Shown here: positions 36,023 to 45,614 of the stretch, piece after piece | How positions within the stretch are numbered: position 1 is the stretch's first letter | Layout: every line of letters starts with the position of its first letter | Assembly (NCBI GenBank): GCA_002452815.1 | Contig: DKFM01000017.1 | Span: 1-64,000 of the forward strand | Length of the DNA: 64,000 bases | Origin: Rhodobacteraceae bacterium UBA6796 | Lineage (GTDB): Bacteria; Pseudomonadota; Alphaproteobacteria; Rhodobacterales; Rhodobacteraceae | Reading direction: 5' to 3' | The notes under the pieces: model-generated | The model's database searches: none | What the model was told of the DNA's origin: nothing | What the model saw: only the letters and a program-made list of their open reading frames with translations | Made by a program: the position numbers and the translations under genes

Positions 36023-36301
36023 TCACGCGTAATTCACAAGATAGATCAGCACCCCGACGACCACCGCCGGAAGCACCAGGACCAGCCAGATCAGCTTGCG
36101 CCGCAGGCTGTGTTCATACTCGGCCATGCCCTCTTCGATGAAAAGCGCGCGGGCCTCGGGGCTGGCATCTTCGTGCCAATCGCCATCCCATTCCTTTTCC
36201 AGCGCCTCGCGCCGGAGCGAACGGGAATAGATCAGCAACGCCCAGTAGGACAGTGCCGCCGCCACCGTGCCGAAAATCGCCAGTCGCAGAAATCCGATCA
36301 T
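36023..36301 (-). CDS. Small two-TM membrane protein
   Basis: A 92-residue protein with TM segments at about 5-24 and 70-90 and an acidic loop between ('EWDGDWHEDASPEARALF'). I recognise no family. The ATG at 36301 overlaps the stop of the upstream 460-residue gene (ATGA), so it is translationally coupled within the operon. Confidence 0.75.
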   Translation of the reverse strand: MIGFLRLAIFGTVAAALSYWALLIYSRSLRREALEKEWDGDWHEDASPEARALFIEEGMAEYEHSLRRKLIWLVLVLPAVVVGVLIYLVNYA

Positions 36302-37680
36302 CGCCGCTCCTTCCTTACTGCGCCCCAGGGCCCGACCAGATCGACCGGACCGCGCGGTGCCGGACGGGGCGCGGGACGCGGGGCGCCCCAAGGCCCTTCG
36401 GCTTCGTTCATCGACGGCTCGGCCCCGAACAGCGCCGCCCGGGCTCCGGCCTTGTCGATCTGATACTCCTTCTCAAGGAAATCCGCCACATAGGCTTTCT
36501 TCGCCTCGGGCCAGGTCTTGTAAAGACGATAGAACAGTTCCTTGTGGCAGATGAACATCTGCCGCACATCCAGCGGGCTGAGTTCGGCCAGCAGCATGTT
36601 GACCAGATCGCGCAACGGGCCCTGCGCGGCCCGCAACGTGTAGAAATAGGCCGGGTGCTGGCTGTCGATGCGCGGCCAGGGGCCGCCCGCCTCGACCCAG
36701 CGCAGCAGCGCCGCCAGCGCCTGAAACTCCGCCGGAAGGTCGCGGCCCAGACGCTGCGCCACCGCGCGCAACTCGCGCCGCGAGCCCGCCCCGGCATCCA
36801 GCCCCAGTGCTGCGGCGGCCTCGACCAGAATGAAATCCATCTTCTGACGCAGGATCGCCCCGGCCTGCGCCCCCTGCGCCTGCACGATGGGTTCGACCAA
36901 CCCGTTCAGTTCCAGAAACTTGGCGATCTCGTTGCGCTGCGCGGCGCCGAAGACATGCGCAATCGGCAAGGCGCCAAGCGCGCTGCGATCGCCCATGCAG
37001 ATCGCCGCCGGATGCGCGACCGAGCGGAACACATAGACCCCGCCGAAATGGGCCGTCCAGAAATCCGGCGTTTCAAACGCGGTGGAGCGCAGCGTGACCG
37101 GATTGCGCGTCACATCGCCGGTCTTCTTCGCCAGGTCGATCATCTGCGCGATCAGCACATCGTCATACCAGGCATCCGGCCGGGTGCGGAACTGCTCGAT
37201 CAGACCGGCCAGCTTCTCGGCCTCGGCCACATGATTGCCGGTGGTATCGGCCACCACCACCATGCGCTGGATGTCAAACAACCGCGCGGGGGTGCTCAGC
37301 TCATAGACGGTGTCTTCCAGCTCTCCGGCCACCGCATCGCGCGCGGTCAGGCTGAACAGCTGCGCCTCGTTGGCCTCGATGAATTCCCGCAGGATGCTGC
37401 GCGACATCGAAAATTTGGCAGCCAGCAAAGGCGCCGATTTCTGCTCAGTCGAGAGCAGGATGAACTGCCGGTTGCAGCCGTTCGGGTTCAGATACAAATG
37501 ATCGCCCAGTTCGTCGCCCACCTCGGGGGAATAGCCCGAAATGTCGATGTGGAACTCTGTCAGGGCCGTGGTCTTGCCGCTCAGCTGTTTCAGCGCGCGG
37601 TTATACCGCTCGATCAGCGCGGGACTGTCCACGCGGATCAGATTGCCGAACATCAGCCCCTTTTCGATCAGACGCTTCAT
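36298..37680 (-). CDS. Conserved unknown protein (DUF6638-like)
   Basis: A 460-residue soluble protein without signal peptide or TM segments. N-terminal region 'GLMFGNLIRVDSPALIERYN' and middle 'RLFDIQRMVVVADTTGNH' are distinctive. The last ~35 residues are Pro/Arg-rich ('APRPAPRPAPRGP'), a flexible tail. I believe it belongs to a family named DUF6638 in Rhodobacterales, but that label is from memory. No catalytic motif stands out. It overlaps both neighbours by 4 bp, linking it tightly to the AAA ATPase operon. Confidence 0.7.
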   Translation of the reverse strand: MKRLIEKGLMFGNLIRVDSPALIERYNRALKQLSGKTTALTEFHIDISGYSPEVGDELGDHLYLNPNGCNRQFILLSTEQKSAPLLAAKFSMSRSILREFIEANEAQLFSLTARDAVAGELEDTVYELSTPARLFDIQRMVVVADTTGNHVAEAEKLAGLIEQFRTRPDAWYDDVLIAQMIDLAKKTGDVTRNPVTLRSTAFETPDFWTAHFGGVYVFRSVAHPAAICMGDRSALGALPIAHVFGAAQRNEIAKFLELNGLVEPIVQAQGAQAGAILRQKMDFILVEAAAALGLDAGAGSRRELRAVAQRLGRDLPAEFQALAALLRWVEAGGPWPRIDSQHPAYFYTLRAAQGPLRDLVNMLLAELSPLDVRQMFICHKELFYRLYKTWPEAKKAYVADFLEKEYQIDKAGARAALFGAEPSMNEAEGPWGAPRPAPRPAPRGPVDLVGPWGAVRKERR

Positions 37681-37988
37681 TCACCGCCCCGCCGCACACC
37701 CAATGCCATCCGCCCCAGCTTCACCAGCACGACCAGCGGCAGCACGGCGATGATCCCCATCACGAAATAGGCGGCAAACACCTGCTGCGCTTCTTGCCCG
37801 GTGGCACAGACGCCCGGTTCGAACAGATGCAGCGCGAAGCTCGGCCCGCAGTTCGACGCCGTGCCGAAAAACGCAGGCACCAGCGCCCCCACCGGCACCA
37901 GCGCCAGCATCTTGACCCAATCCGCGCGCGACAGGAACCACGCGACCCCCAGGGCCACGATTGCAAAATAGATCAGAAACATCGTCAT
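37677..37988 (-). CDS. Small three-TM membrane protein
   Basis: A 103-residue protein with hydrophobic segments at about 3-19, 27-41 and 70-91. Two cysteines (47 and 61) in the loop between TM2 and TM3 could form a disulfide if that loop is periplasmic. Family not recognised. ATGA overlaps connect it to the AAA ATPase gene before it and the 460-residue gene after it. Confidence 0.75.
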   Translation of the reverse strand: MTMFLIYFAIVALGVAWFLSRADWVKMLALVPVGALVPAFFGTASNCGPSFALHLFEPGVCATGQEAQQVFAAYFVMGIIAVLPLVVLVKLGRMALGVRRGGE

Positions 37989-39919
37989 TCCCGGCCCTCC
38001 AGATAGCGCCGCTTCGCCTCTTCCATGCGGCGCATGTCGCGCACCGCGCCTTCGATCGCCACCTCGTCCGATTTATCGGCATAGCGAAACTCGCTATCGG
38101 CATAGCGGTTGATTTCCTGCACCACCATCTCGACCGTGACGGGGCGGCGCAGATCGGCGATCATTGCGGTCTTGGTGGCGTAATCCTTGAACAGGAACAG
38201 ATCGGGGTTTTCCATCCACTCGTCGGGCAATTCGAAATCCATCGCCCGGACCTTGACCGCATCGGTGATGTTCTTGATCGCACGCCCGGTGAAGCGCGGA
38301 TCGGCCTCTTGAATCGCCTTCAGATAGGTGCCGAGCTTGGCAAGCGTATCCAGCGGCCCGATCCGCTCTTGCACGGCATCGAACACCTCGGCCAGCCCGG
38401 CCTCGGTCGGTCGGTTGTGCGCGGCGAAACTGTTGGCCACCGCGCGCTTGATTTCCTGTGCGGCGAACAGCTCGTGGCTGCCCAGCGGGATGTCATGCTT
38501 CTTGCCCAAAAGCAGCGCAAGGATGTCGATGTAATCCTCGCGCGTCTGCGGTCCGTCGACCAGAAACCGCGCGCCTGCCCGCTGACGCAGCGCGTCATCC
38601 ACATTCTCGGGGAAGTTGGAAAACATCCCGAAGGTGCAATTGCCGCGCACCACGGTATTCGCGCCCGCGAAGGCCTCCATCAGAACGGCGGTCACCTCCT
38701 GCTGGCCCGCGCTCGATTGCCGGTCGCCGCGCTTGCCTGCGATCTGGTCAATGTCGTCGACCGTGCCAAACCCGATCACCGCAGGGTCCATGACGTTCTG
38801 GATGAAGGCCTTGGCGTTCTGCCCCGACTTGCCCTGATAGCTGTCGATATTGTCGATGCCGAAATTCTGATAGCGGAACGGATAGCCCGTCGCCTTGCAA
38901 TACTCGTTCAGCAAGCCCGCCATCATCTGAATGAGCGTGGTCTTGCCGGTGCCCGGCGCACCATCGCCCATGAAGGTGAAGATGAAGCCGCCGAGTTCCG
39001 CAAACGGGTTCATCTTGCGCTCGAAATCATAGGCCATCAACATCTTGGCCAGACGCATCGCCTGATATTTCGCGATGTGATTGCCCACCACCTCCTGCGG
39101 TTTCTTGAACTGCATCACCAGCGTGCTGCCGCGCGCCTTGCGGGCGGGCGCAAAGCCCGCAATCGGCAGATCATCCGCCTCGATGCGCCAGGCCGCACCC
39201 GTGAACGCCGCGGTGCGTGCCGCCCCCTCGCCACGCGCACGGACCTTTTCCATCAGCGCCTCGGCATAGGCCAGAACGGTCGCCACCAGCCGCGCATCGT
39301 CCGTGCCATGCAGCGCGATGTCCTGATCCAGTTCCCACAAGGCACCATAAAGCGCGAGGCTCGGGTTATCGGTCAGCACCTCGTCGACCGCGCCGATCTC
39401 GACCGTGGTCTCGCCCGCCTGCGGCGCCAGCAGAAATGCCGTCGCATTGCCAAAGACCGACAGCACCACCAGCGACTCCGCCGCCAGCAATTCGCCGAAC
39501 TCGGCCCGCCGCGCCTCTGGCAGACGGCCTTCCAGATTGGCCTGTTTCAGCTCGCGCAGGCCGGTCGCCTCGGCAAAGGCCTCGCCCAGGGCCAGCGCAA
39601 TCGCCAGGGCGCGGCGCAGCGCCTGCAACACCGCCGCCTGCGCCGGCGTGGGCAGATCGTCGCCCCCCACCGCCTGCACCCGTGCGGCCAGTTGCACGCC
39701 ATCGGGGCGGGCGGTGGGCCGCGTCACCAGCCCCGGCGTGGTTGACCGGAACCGGCGCGCGCCAGTGACGATGCCTGCCGAACGTTCTACCGGAGCGACC
39801 TCGGCCGCACGCGCCAGGCGCGGCGCATGGTCGAACCCCGCCAGCATCGCCGCCGCCGCAGCGTAATGCGCCCGGATCGCCTCTTCGCGCAGTTCCATCT
39901 CGTCGCGCAATGCCGACAT
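37985..39919 (-). CDS. AAA-family ATPase
   Basis: A 644-residue protein. Residues 1-300 form a unique Ala-rich N-terminal region. A classical AAA module follows: Walker A 'GDGAPGTGKTT' (318-328), Walker B 'IGFGTVDDIDQI' (382-393), sensor-1/arginine-finger region 'FSNFPENVDDALRQRAGARF' (432-451). The C-terminal part is helical. The Cdc48-like core suggests a hexameric remodeller acting on proteins or membranes. The start at 39919 (MSALRDE) was chosen because longer frames run into the previous gene and a repeat arm. It is the only energy-using protein of the operon. Confidence 0.88.
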   Translation of the reverse strand: MSALRDEMELREEAIRAHYAAAAAMLAGFDHAPRLARAAEVAPVERSAGIVTGARRFRSTTPGLVTRPTARPDGVQLAARVQAVGGDDLPTPAQAAVLQALRRALAIALALGEAFAEATGLRELKQANLEGRLPEARRAEFGELLAAESLVVLSVFGNATAFLLAPQAGETTVEIGAVDEVLTDNPSLALYGALWELDQDIALHGTDDARLVATVLAYAEALMEKVRARGEGAARTAAFTGAAWRIEADDLPIAGFAPARKARGSTLVMQFKKPQEVVGNHIAKYQAMRLAKMLMAYDFERKMNPFAELGGFIFTFMGDGAPGTGKTTLIQMMAGLLNEYCKATGYPFRYQNFGIDNIDSYQGKSGQNAKAFIQNVMDPAVIGFGTVDDIDQIAGKRGDRQSSAGQQEVTAVLMEAFAGANTVVRGNCTFGMFSNFPENVDDALRQRAGARFLVDGPQTREDYIDILALLLGKKHDIPLGSHELFAAQEIKRAVANSFAAHNRPTEAGLAEVFDAVQERIGPLDTLAKLGTYLKAIQEADPRFTGRAIKNITDAVKVRAMDFELPDEWMENPDLFLFKDYATKTAMIADLRRPVTVEMVVQEINRYADSEFRYADKSDEVAIEGAVRDMRRMEEAKRRYLEGRE

Positions 39920-39928
39920 GCCTGACCT

Positions 39929-39976
39929 CTTCTTCTTGGCTGAAATACTCCGGGGGTCCGGGGGCTGGCCCCCGGC
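39929..39976. repeat. Composite hairpin repeat, copy 3 (single arm)
   Basis: TCTTCTTGGCTGAAATACTC (from 39930) then G5, followed by GGGGGCTGGCCCCC (39960-39973). Only one long arm is present. It lies in the 62-bp gap between two genes of the leftward operon. Confidence 0.75.
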
Positions 39977-39981
39977 CTCGC

Positions 39982-41127
39982 TCAGCCGTAAACCATCACC
40001 CGGCCGGAGTGCCCGACCACGAATTTGCGCACCTCGCGAAAGCCCTCGGGGTCTTTCTCGGCCAGCACCTGAAACGGGCGCTGCGGCAGGATGATCGCGC
40101 GGCTCATCCGGGTTGCGCCCAGATCGGCCCCGCGCCCCGAAAACGGATCGAGCGCAAAGACCTGCCGTTCGGTCGTCGAAAACCAGCCCTTCTCCAGCTC
40201 GACCCGCGTCGATTCCAGATCCTCGATCGTCCAGGCCAGCGCCCAATCCTCGCCCGCGGGGGCGCGCGCCTCGTCCAGAACCTCGCGGATCGGGCCGGTC
40301 TGCAGGGTGAAGGCGCTGGAATACATCGGCCCCAGATGGATGCGCCGCAGACGTTTGGGGTGCAGATCGTCGAAATCCGTATCGAAACCCTTGGCAATCG
40401 TCACCAGCTTCAGCCCGCCCACCGATTGCGCCAGCAGATGCGCCTGCACCTGCGCCCATCGCCCCTCGTCCTTGGGCAGCGCGGTGCGGCCGCTGTCTTC
40501 CAGATCCAGGATATAGACCACCGGCACATTCAGCTGGCTGTCATAGACCGCCCAGTGAAGCGTATAGCCGCGCCGCCCCTGCGGCCGGTCGCCCGTCCAT
40601 TCCGCCACCGGATGCATCTGCGGCCAGAACAGCCCGCCCGCCGCCAGCGCCTCGAAGTAAAGCCGCTGGCTCAGCGCATATTGCAGATCGGTGGGGATCG
40701 TGCGCGCGCCCACGATCTGCCGGATCATCCGGTCCTTCAGATCGGCCTCGGGCGCCATTCCCGCCAGATGTTGCGCGGCCTGCGCGGCATCATTGGCCAT
40801 CGCCACCAGCTCCTGATAGATCGGAAACCCGCTTTCATGCAGGTCGATCGTCAGATGCCGCCGCGCAGGCCCGGTGATCCGCCCCGCCACAAGGTATTTC
40901 AGCGACAGCGCCTGAAACGTGGCCGCAATCGCGCCGGCATAGCCGCTCAGGATCTCGGTCTCGCGCGTGGCCAGACTTTGATCTGCCTCCATCTCCTGCG
41001 CGACACTGGCCATCATCCGCGTAATCCGCGCGAATTTCGCGAAATAGCGCCGCGCGGCCAGATCGTCGTTCAGAACCTTGTGGTCATGGGTCAGGTCAAG
41101 CTTGGGGGTGGGGTCAAGATCGGGCAC
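39982..41127 (-). CDS. Unknown soluble protein of the AAA operon
   Basis: A 381-residue cytoplasmic protein with no signal peptide or TM segment. The N-terminal half is mostly helical ('RYFAKFARITRMMASVAQEM'), the C-terminal half is mixed, with 'VVYILDLEDSGRTALPKDEG' and 'KLVTIAKGFDTDFDDLHPKR'. I recognise no family. The start is GTG at 41127, placed directly after the TAA of the coiled-coil gene, so re-initiation is likely. Confidence 0.7.
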   Translation of the reverse strand: MPDLDPTPKLDLTHDHKVLNDDLAARRYFAKFARITRMMASVAQEMEADQSLATRETEILSGYAGAIAATFQALSLKYLVAGRITGPARRHLTIDLHESGFPIYQELVAMANDAAQAAQHLAGMAPEADLKDRMIRQIVGARTIPTDLQYALSQRLYFEALAAGGLFWPQMHPVAEWTGDRPQGRRGYTLHWAVYDSQLNVPVVYILDLEDSGRTALPKDEGRWAQVQAHLLAQSVGGLKLVTIAKGFDTDFDDLHPKRLRRIHLGPMYSSAFTLQTGPIREVLDEARAPAGEDWALAWTIEDLESTRVELEKGWFSTTERQVFALDPFSGRGADLGATRMSRAIILPQRPFQVLAEKDPEGFREVRKFVVGHSGRVMVYG

Positions 41128-42204
41128 TTAGCCACCATACAGGTTCTTGTCGTGTTTCTCGACAATCGCGGCAAAACGGCGGGCAAAGCGTTCGTCGGCC
41201 TTGGCCTTCTGTTCCAGCACCTTGCGGGCAAAGACCATGTGATCCTCATGCGCCTCCAGCATCTCGGCCATCCGCGCATTGGTCGCAACGCCGATCCCGG
41301 CCATGGCGGTTTGCGCCTCCTGATCGGTTTTCACGCCGATCTCGTTGATCCGGTGCGCCACATCCTGCTGCTGCGCGGTTTTCAGCGATTTTGTCAGCGC
41401 ATCATACAGCACCACGCGCTGCTTGGTGTCGGTCTGCAGCTTGTTGATCAGCACCATCTGCGTCGCCGCCTGGTTTTGCAGGCTGTCGACCCAGGTCTTG
41501 CCCTTCTCGATATAGCGCTCCAGCGTCTGGGATTTCGCCAGCTTGACCTGCTCGTCCTGCACCAGCGCGTTATAGCGCACATTCAGATCGGCCAGCTCGG
41601 TTTCCAACCGGGTGCGCGCCGCCGCGTCCTGCTCGACCGCGATCTTGTTTTCCAGTTCAATAATCTTGGGGTCCATCGCCTGAATATCGGCACGGATCTG
41701 TTCCAACTCGGCCACGGTCGCCTCGCGCTCGTCCAGCGTGCCGGTCAGGTTCGCCTCGACCTTGGCCTTCTGCTCGTTCAGCACCGCCAGCTGGCCATCC
41801 AGCAGCTTCACGATGGTGTCGGATTTCGCGATCAGGTCCTGCAGCTTCGCGTCGATCGAGGCCGACCGCAGCCGCTCCTGCCGCATCGCCTCCGACTTGC
41901 CGCGCGCAAAGACCCCGACGAAACTCTCCCACCCGGTTTTCGACCGCATCTCGTCGAAATCCTTGGAAAACCCCGCCGTCACATCGTCCAGCCCCATGAT
42001 AAGCTCGGCGATATTGGCATTCATCGCGTCCGCATGGGCCTGCACATCGGCCAGCGTGGCGTTTTCAATGTCGAAGGTCTCGGCCTCGGCGGTGCCCAGC
42101 TTGGCGCGCGCCGTTTCGATCCGGCTTGTGATCTCGGACATCTTGGCCTGCGCCTCGGCCATCTGCCGCTGACTTTCCGCGATCTGGGTTTCAAAACCGG
42201 CCAT
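41128..42204 (-). CDS. Long coiled-coil protein, first gene of AAA operon
   Basis: A 358-residue protein, almost entirely charged helix ('QIAESQRQMAEAQAKMSEI', 'KVEANLTGTLDEREATVAEL'), with a short interruption around 'SKTGWESFVGVFARGKSEA'. ATG 42204 was chosen because GGAGGG precedes it; an ATG eight codons upstream lacks a ribosome site. It has no signal peptide or TM. It resembles TelA- or PspA-like scaffold proteins in style only; I cannot claim homology. It heads a seven-gene operon that includes an AAA ATPase and three membrane proteins. Confidence 0.75.
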   Translation of the reverse strand: MAGFETQIAESQRQMAEAQAKMSEITSRIETARAKLGTAEAETFDIENATLADVQAHADAMNANIAELIMGLDDVTAGFSKDFDEMRSKTGWESFVGVFARGKSEAMRQERLRSASIDAKLQDLIAKSDTIVKLLDGQLAVLNEQKAKVEANLTGTLDEREATVAELEQIRADIQAMDPKIIELENKIAVEQDAAARTRLETELADLNVRYNALVQDEQVKLAKSQTLERYIEKGKTWVDSLQNQAATQMVLINKLQTDTKQRVVLYDALTKSLKTAQQQDVAHRINEIGVKTDQEAQTAMAGIGVATNARMAEMLEAHEDHMVFARKVLEQKAKADERFARRFAAIVEKHDKNLYGG

Positions 42205-42352
42205 CCGACCCTCCAATGTTAAACTCATTTACAAATGGGAGCCCTCCGCCCCCGCGCAAGACCCCTTCGCTCGAAACGCTAGCGAAATCGTTCCCGCGCC
42301 GCCACCGCTTTTGCACATTTACGCGCGCCGATCCCGGGGGTAGCGTGGTGTC

Positions 42353-43639
42353 ATGGACCTGGCCCAACGCATCCGTTTCGAGATCGACCGGCGCCGCGAC
42401 GATCTGATCGCGCTGACGCAGGACCTGATCCGTATTCCGACATTGAACCCGCCCGGCCGCCACTATCGCGAGATTTGCGACTATCTGGCCGAACGCCTGG
42501 CCCACCGCGGCTTTGCGATAGAGCTGATCCGCGCCCATGACGCCCCGGGCGATTGTGACGCCTATCCGCGCTGGAACCTTGTCGCGCGGCGCGCGGGCGC
42601 ATCCCCCGGCGAGTGCGTGCATTTCAACAGCCATCACGACGTGGTCGAAGTGGGCCACGGCTGGACCCGCGATCCGTTCGGTGGCGAACTCGAAGGCGAC
42701 CGGATCTATGGCCGCGGGGCATGCGACATGAAAGGTGGACTTGCCGCCTCGGTCATCGCCGCCGAAGCCTTCATCGCCGCCTGCCCAGACTACCGGGGTG
42801 CCATCGAGATTTCCGCCACCGCGGACGAGGAATCGGGCGGCTATGGCGGCGTGGCCTATCTGGCCGCGCAGGGCTATTTCGATCCGGGCCGGGTGCAGCA
42901 TGTCATCATCCCCGAACCGCTGCACAAGGATCAGATCTGCCTTGGCCATCGCGGCGTCTGGTGGGCCGAGATCGAAACGCAGGGCCGCATCGCGCATGGG
43001 TCGATGCCTTTCTTAGGCGATTGCGCGGTGCGGCACATGGGCGCGGTGCTGGCCGAGATCGAGGCGACGCTGATGCCGCTTCTGGCCAGCAAACACACCG
43101 CAATGCCGGTCATCCCGCCCGGCGCGCGGCAATCCACGCTCAACATCAATTCGATCCACGGCGGCGCACCCGAACCCGAAGCGGGCTCCACCGGCCTGCC
43201 CGCGCCCTGCGTGCCCGACCGCTGCCGCATCATCATCGACCGCCGTTTCCTGATCGAGGAACAGATCGACGAGGTGAAGGCCGAGGTCACCCGGCTGCTG
43301 GAACGCGTCAAGGCGCAGCGCCCGAGCTTTGCCTATGAAATCCGCGATCTGTTCGAGGTGCAGCCGACGATGACCGACCGCGACGCACCGGTGGTGCGTT
43401 CGACGGCCGCCGCCATCGCCGCCGTGCTGGGCCGCGAGGCCGCCTATGTCGTCAGCCCCGGCACCTATGATCAGAAACATATCGACCGGATCGGGCGACT
43501 GAAGAACTGTATCGCCTATGGCCCGGGCGAACTGGCGCTGGCGCATCAGCCCGACGAATGGATCAGCGTCACCGACATGACCGACAGTGCCAAGGTGATG
43601 GCACTGGTTCTGGCCGAATTACTGGCCCCGGCGGGTTAG
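42353..43639 (+). CDS. M20-family ArgE/DapE-type deacylase
   Basis: A 428-residue zinc peptidase-family enzyme. Metal-site motifs are 'HFNSHHDVVEVG', 'GRGACDMKGGLAA' and 'ATADEESGGYGG' (catalytic Glu pair), with a later His in 'SPGTYDQKHIDRIG'. A dimerisation domain lies in the middle ('GRIAHGSMPF'). Such proteins hydrolyse N-acyl amino acids such as acetylornithine or succinyl-diaminopimelate, but the true substrate is not settled. It is divergent from the coiled-coil/AAA operon and is followed by a complete hairpin repeat. Confidence 0.85.
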   Translation: MDLAQRIRFEIDRRRDDLIALTQDLIRIPTLNPPGRHYREICDYLAERLAHRGFAIELIRAHDAPGDCDAYPRWNLVARRAGASPGECVHFNSHHDVVEVGHGWTRDPFGGELEGDRIYGRGACDMKGGLAASVIAAEAFIAACPDYRGAIEISATADEESGGYGGVAYLAAQGYFDPGRVQHVIIPEPLHKDQICLGHRGVWWAEIETQGRIAHGSMPFLGDCAVRHMGAVLAEIEATLMPLLASKHTAMPVIPPGARQSTLNINSIHGGAPEPEAGSTGLPAPCVPDRCRIIIDRRFLIEEQIDEVKAEVTRLLERVKAQRPSFAYEIRDLFEVQPTMTDRDAPVVRSTAAAIAAVLGREAAYVVSPGTYDQKHIDRIGRLKNCIAYGPGELALAHQPDEWISVTDMTDSAKVMALVLAELLAPAG

Positions 43640-43752
43640 GGGGGCGCTGCCCCCCGCTTCGCTCCCCCCGGGATATTTGGGCCAAGATGAAAAGCGGTTT
43701 TCCTTCATCTTGGCCCAAATATCCCGGGGGTCCGGGGGCGGCGCCCCCGGCG
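43640..43752. repeat. Composite hairpin repeat, copy 4 (complete)
   Basis: GGGGGCGCTGCCCCC (43640-43654), arms containing GGATATTTGGGCCAAGATGA (43671-43690) and TTCATCTTGGCCCAAATATC (43704-43723), and a closing G5/C5 hairpin GGGGGCGGCGCCCCC (43734-43748). It lies between convergent genes and is the clearest copy. Confidence 0.9.
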
Positions 43753-43756
43753 CGGA

Positions 43757-44596
43757 TCACACCGCGATATTGTCGATCAGGCGCACATCGCCCAGCTGCG
43801 CGGCCACCAGCATCCGCGCGGGTTCGCTGAGGTTTGTCATCGGGCGCAGCCCTTCGACGCTGCGCAACTCCAGATATTCGACCGCACCGAACCCCGCTTC
43901 CAGGATCGCCGCCTGCGCGTTCATCAGCGTCTCGCCCACCGGCGCGCCATCGCGAATTTCGGCAGCGGCGGCCTGCATGATCTGGTGCAGCGCGGGTGCC
44001 TGCGCGCGTTCCGCCGCCGACAGCCGCACGTTGCGCGACGACATCGCCAGCCCGTCGGCCTCGCGGATCGTCGGGCAGCCGATGATCCTGATCGGGATGT
44101 TCAGATCCTCGACCAGGCGGCGCACCACCTGCAATTGCTGCCAGTCCTTCTCGCCGAAGAAGGCGCGGCCCGCCTGGGTCATACCGAAGAGCTTGCTGAC
44201 CACCGTCGCCACACCGTCGAAATGGCCGGGGCGGAAGGCGCCTTCCAGCGGCTCCGACACGCCCGACACCGACACCGTGGTGGCGAACCCGTCGGGATAA
44301 ACCTCGTCCACACCCGGCGCGAACAGCACGTCGACGCCCTCGGCCTCGAGCAGTGCCAGATCATGCGCCTCGTCGCGCGGGTATTTCGTCAGGTCGTCGG
44401 GGTTGTTGAACTGCATCGGGTTGACGAAGATCGTCACGATCACCCGGTCCGACTGTTCGCGCGCAGCCCGCGCCAGACTGAGGTGCCCGTCATGCAGCGC
44501 CCCCATCGTCGGCACCACGCCCACCAGCATGCCAGAGCGTTTCCACGCGGCCACCTTCTCGCGCAGCTCGGCCGAGGTGCGGATCACTTGCGTCAT
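43757..44596 (-). CDS. panC: Pantothenate synthetase
   Basis: A 279-residue enzyme that joins pantoate and beta-alanine using ATP. The HIGH-like motif is '[14 protein letters not shown]', the KMSKS-like region is '[20 protein letters not shown]' and 'MSSRNVRLS' follows. It overlaps the panB stop (ATGA), giving the usual panBC operon. Its end abuts the hairpin repeat. Confidence 0.96.
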   Translation of the reverse strand: MTQVIRTSAELREKVAAWKRSGMLVGVVPTMGALHDGHLSLARAAREQSDRVIVTIFVNPMQFNNPDDLTKYPRDEAHDLALLEAEGVDVLFAPGVDEVYPDGFATTVSVSGVSEPLEGAFRPGHFDGVATVVSKLFGMTQAGRAFFGEKDWQQLQVVRRLVEDLNIPIRIIGCPTIREADGLAMSSRNVRLSAAERAQAPALHQIMQAAAAEIRDGAPVGETLMNAQAAILEAGFGAVEYLELRSVEGLRPMTNLSEPARMLVAAQLGDVRLIDNIAV

Positions 44597-45417
44597 TTTT
44601 TCACCTCGTCGGCAAAGACATTTTCGGGCGCCGGGAAGGTGCGGTCGCGCACCTCGGCGGCATAGGCGGCAATCGCGGCTTCGCCATCGGCGCCCAGAGT
44701 GCCGAAGCGTTTTACGAATTTCGGCTTGAAGGCGGTGAACAGGCCCAGCATGTCATCGACGACCAGCACCTGGCCATCGCAGCCTGCGCTGGCCCCGATA
44801 CCCACGGTCGGAATGGCGATTTCGGCGGTGATCCGATCGGCCAGGCTGGCGGGCACTTTCTCCAGCACCACGGCAAAGGCGCCAGCGGCGGCCACCGCCT
44901 GCGCATCTGCCATCAGCCGCGCGCCATCCTCGCCCCGGCCCTGCACCTTGTAGCCGCCGAACACGTTGACCGATTGCGGCGTCAGCCCGATATGCGCCAT
45001 CACCGGAATGCCGCGCGTCACCAGAAAGGCGATGGTCTGCGCCATATGCACGCCGCCTTCCAGCTTGACCGCCCCCGCGCCGGTTTCCGCCATCAGCCGG
45101 GCGGCGTTGCGGAACGCCTGTTCCGGGCTTTCCTCGTAACTGCCAAACGGCATGTCGATGACCATGCAGGCGCGGTCGAGCCCGCGTGCCACCGCCTGCC
45201 CATGCAGCACCATCATCTCCATCGTGACGCCCAGGGTCGAGGGCAGGCCATGCAGCACCATCCCCACCGAATCCCCGACCAGCACCAGATCGACATGGGC
45301 ATCCATCATCCGCGCCATCGGTGTGGTATAGGCGGTCAGGCACACGATCGGCGCGCCCCCCTTCATCGCGGCGATATCAGTCGGCATCAGCTGCCGCACG
45401 GCTCCGGTTGCACTCAT
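44593..45417 (-). CDS. panB: 3-methyl-2-oxobutanoate hydroxymethyltransferase
   Basis: A 274-residue TIM-barrel enzyme that makes ketopantoate with methylenetetrahydrofolate. Motifs are '[17 protein letters not shown]', '[12 protein letters not shown]', 'VKLEGG' and '[15 protein letters not shown]'. The start has AAGGAGG. First gene of panBC, with a 4-bp overlap to panC. Confidence 0.96.
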   Translation of the reverse strand: MSATGAVRQLMPTDIAAMKGGAPIVCLTAYTTPMARMMDAHVDLVLVGDSVGMVLHGLPSTLGVTMEMMVLHGQAVARGLDRACMVIDMPFGSYEESPEQAFRNAARLMAETGAGAVKLEGGVHMAQTIAFLVTRGIPVMAHIGLTPQSVNVFGGYKVQGRGEDGARLMADAQAVAAAGAFAVVLEKVPASLADRITAEIAIPTVGIGASAGCDGQVLVVDDMLGLFTAFKPKFVKRFGTLGADGEAAIAAYAAEVRDRTFPAPENVFADEVKK

Positions 45418-45614
45418 CGCGCCCTCCTTCTCCCTGAGGCGCAGACATAACGGCCCGCGGCCTGTATTGCAAAGACAGAAATGCCGCGCCGCAGCGCCGC
45501 GGGGGAAGGCGTCGCCGCGTTTCCCCCTGTATCACCCGCGCCCAAATACCTTGATCATGGGGTAGATCGGGTCAATCATGCCCGCACCGTCACGCCACCA
45601 TGAAGGAGGGCCGA

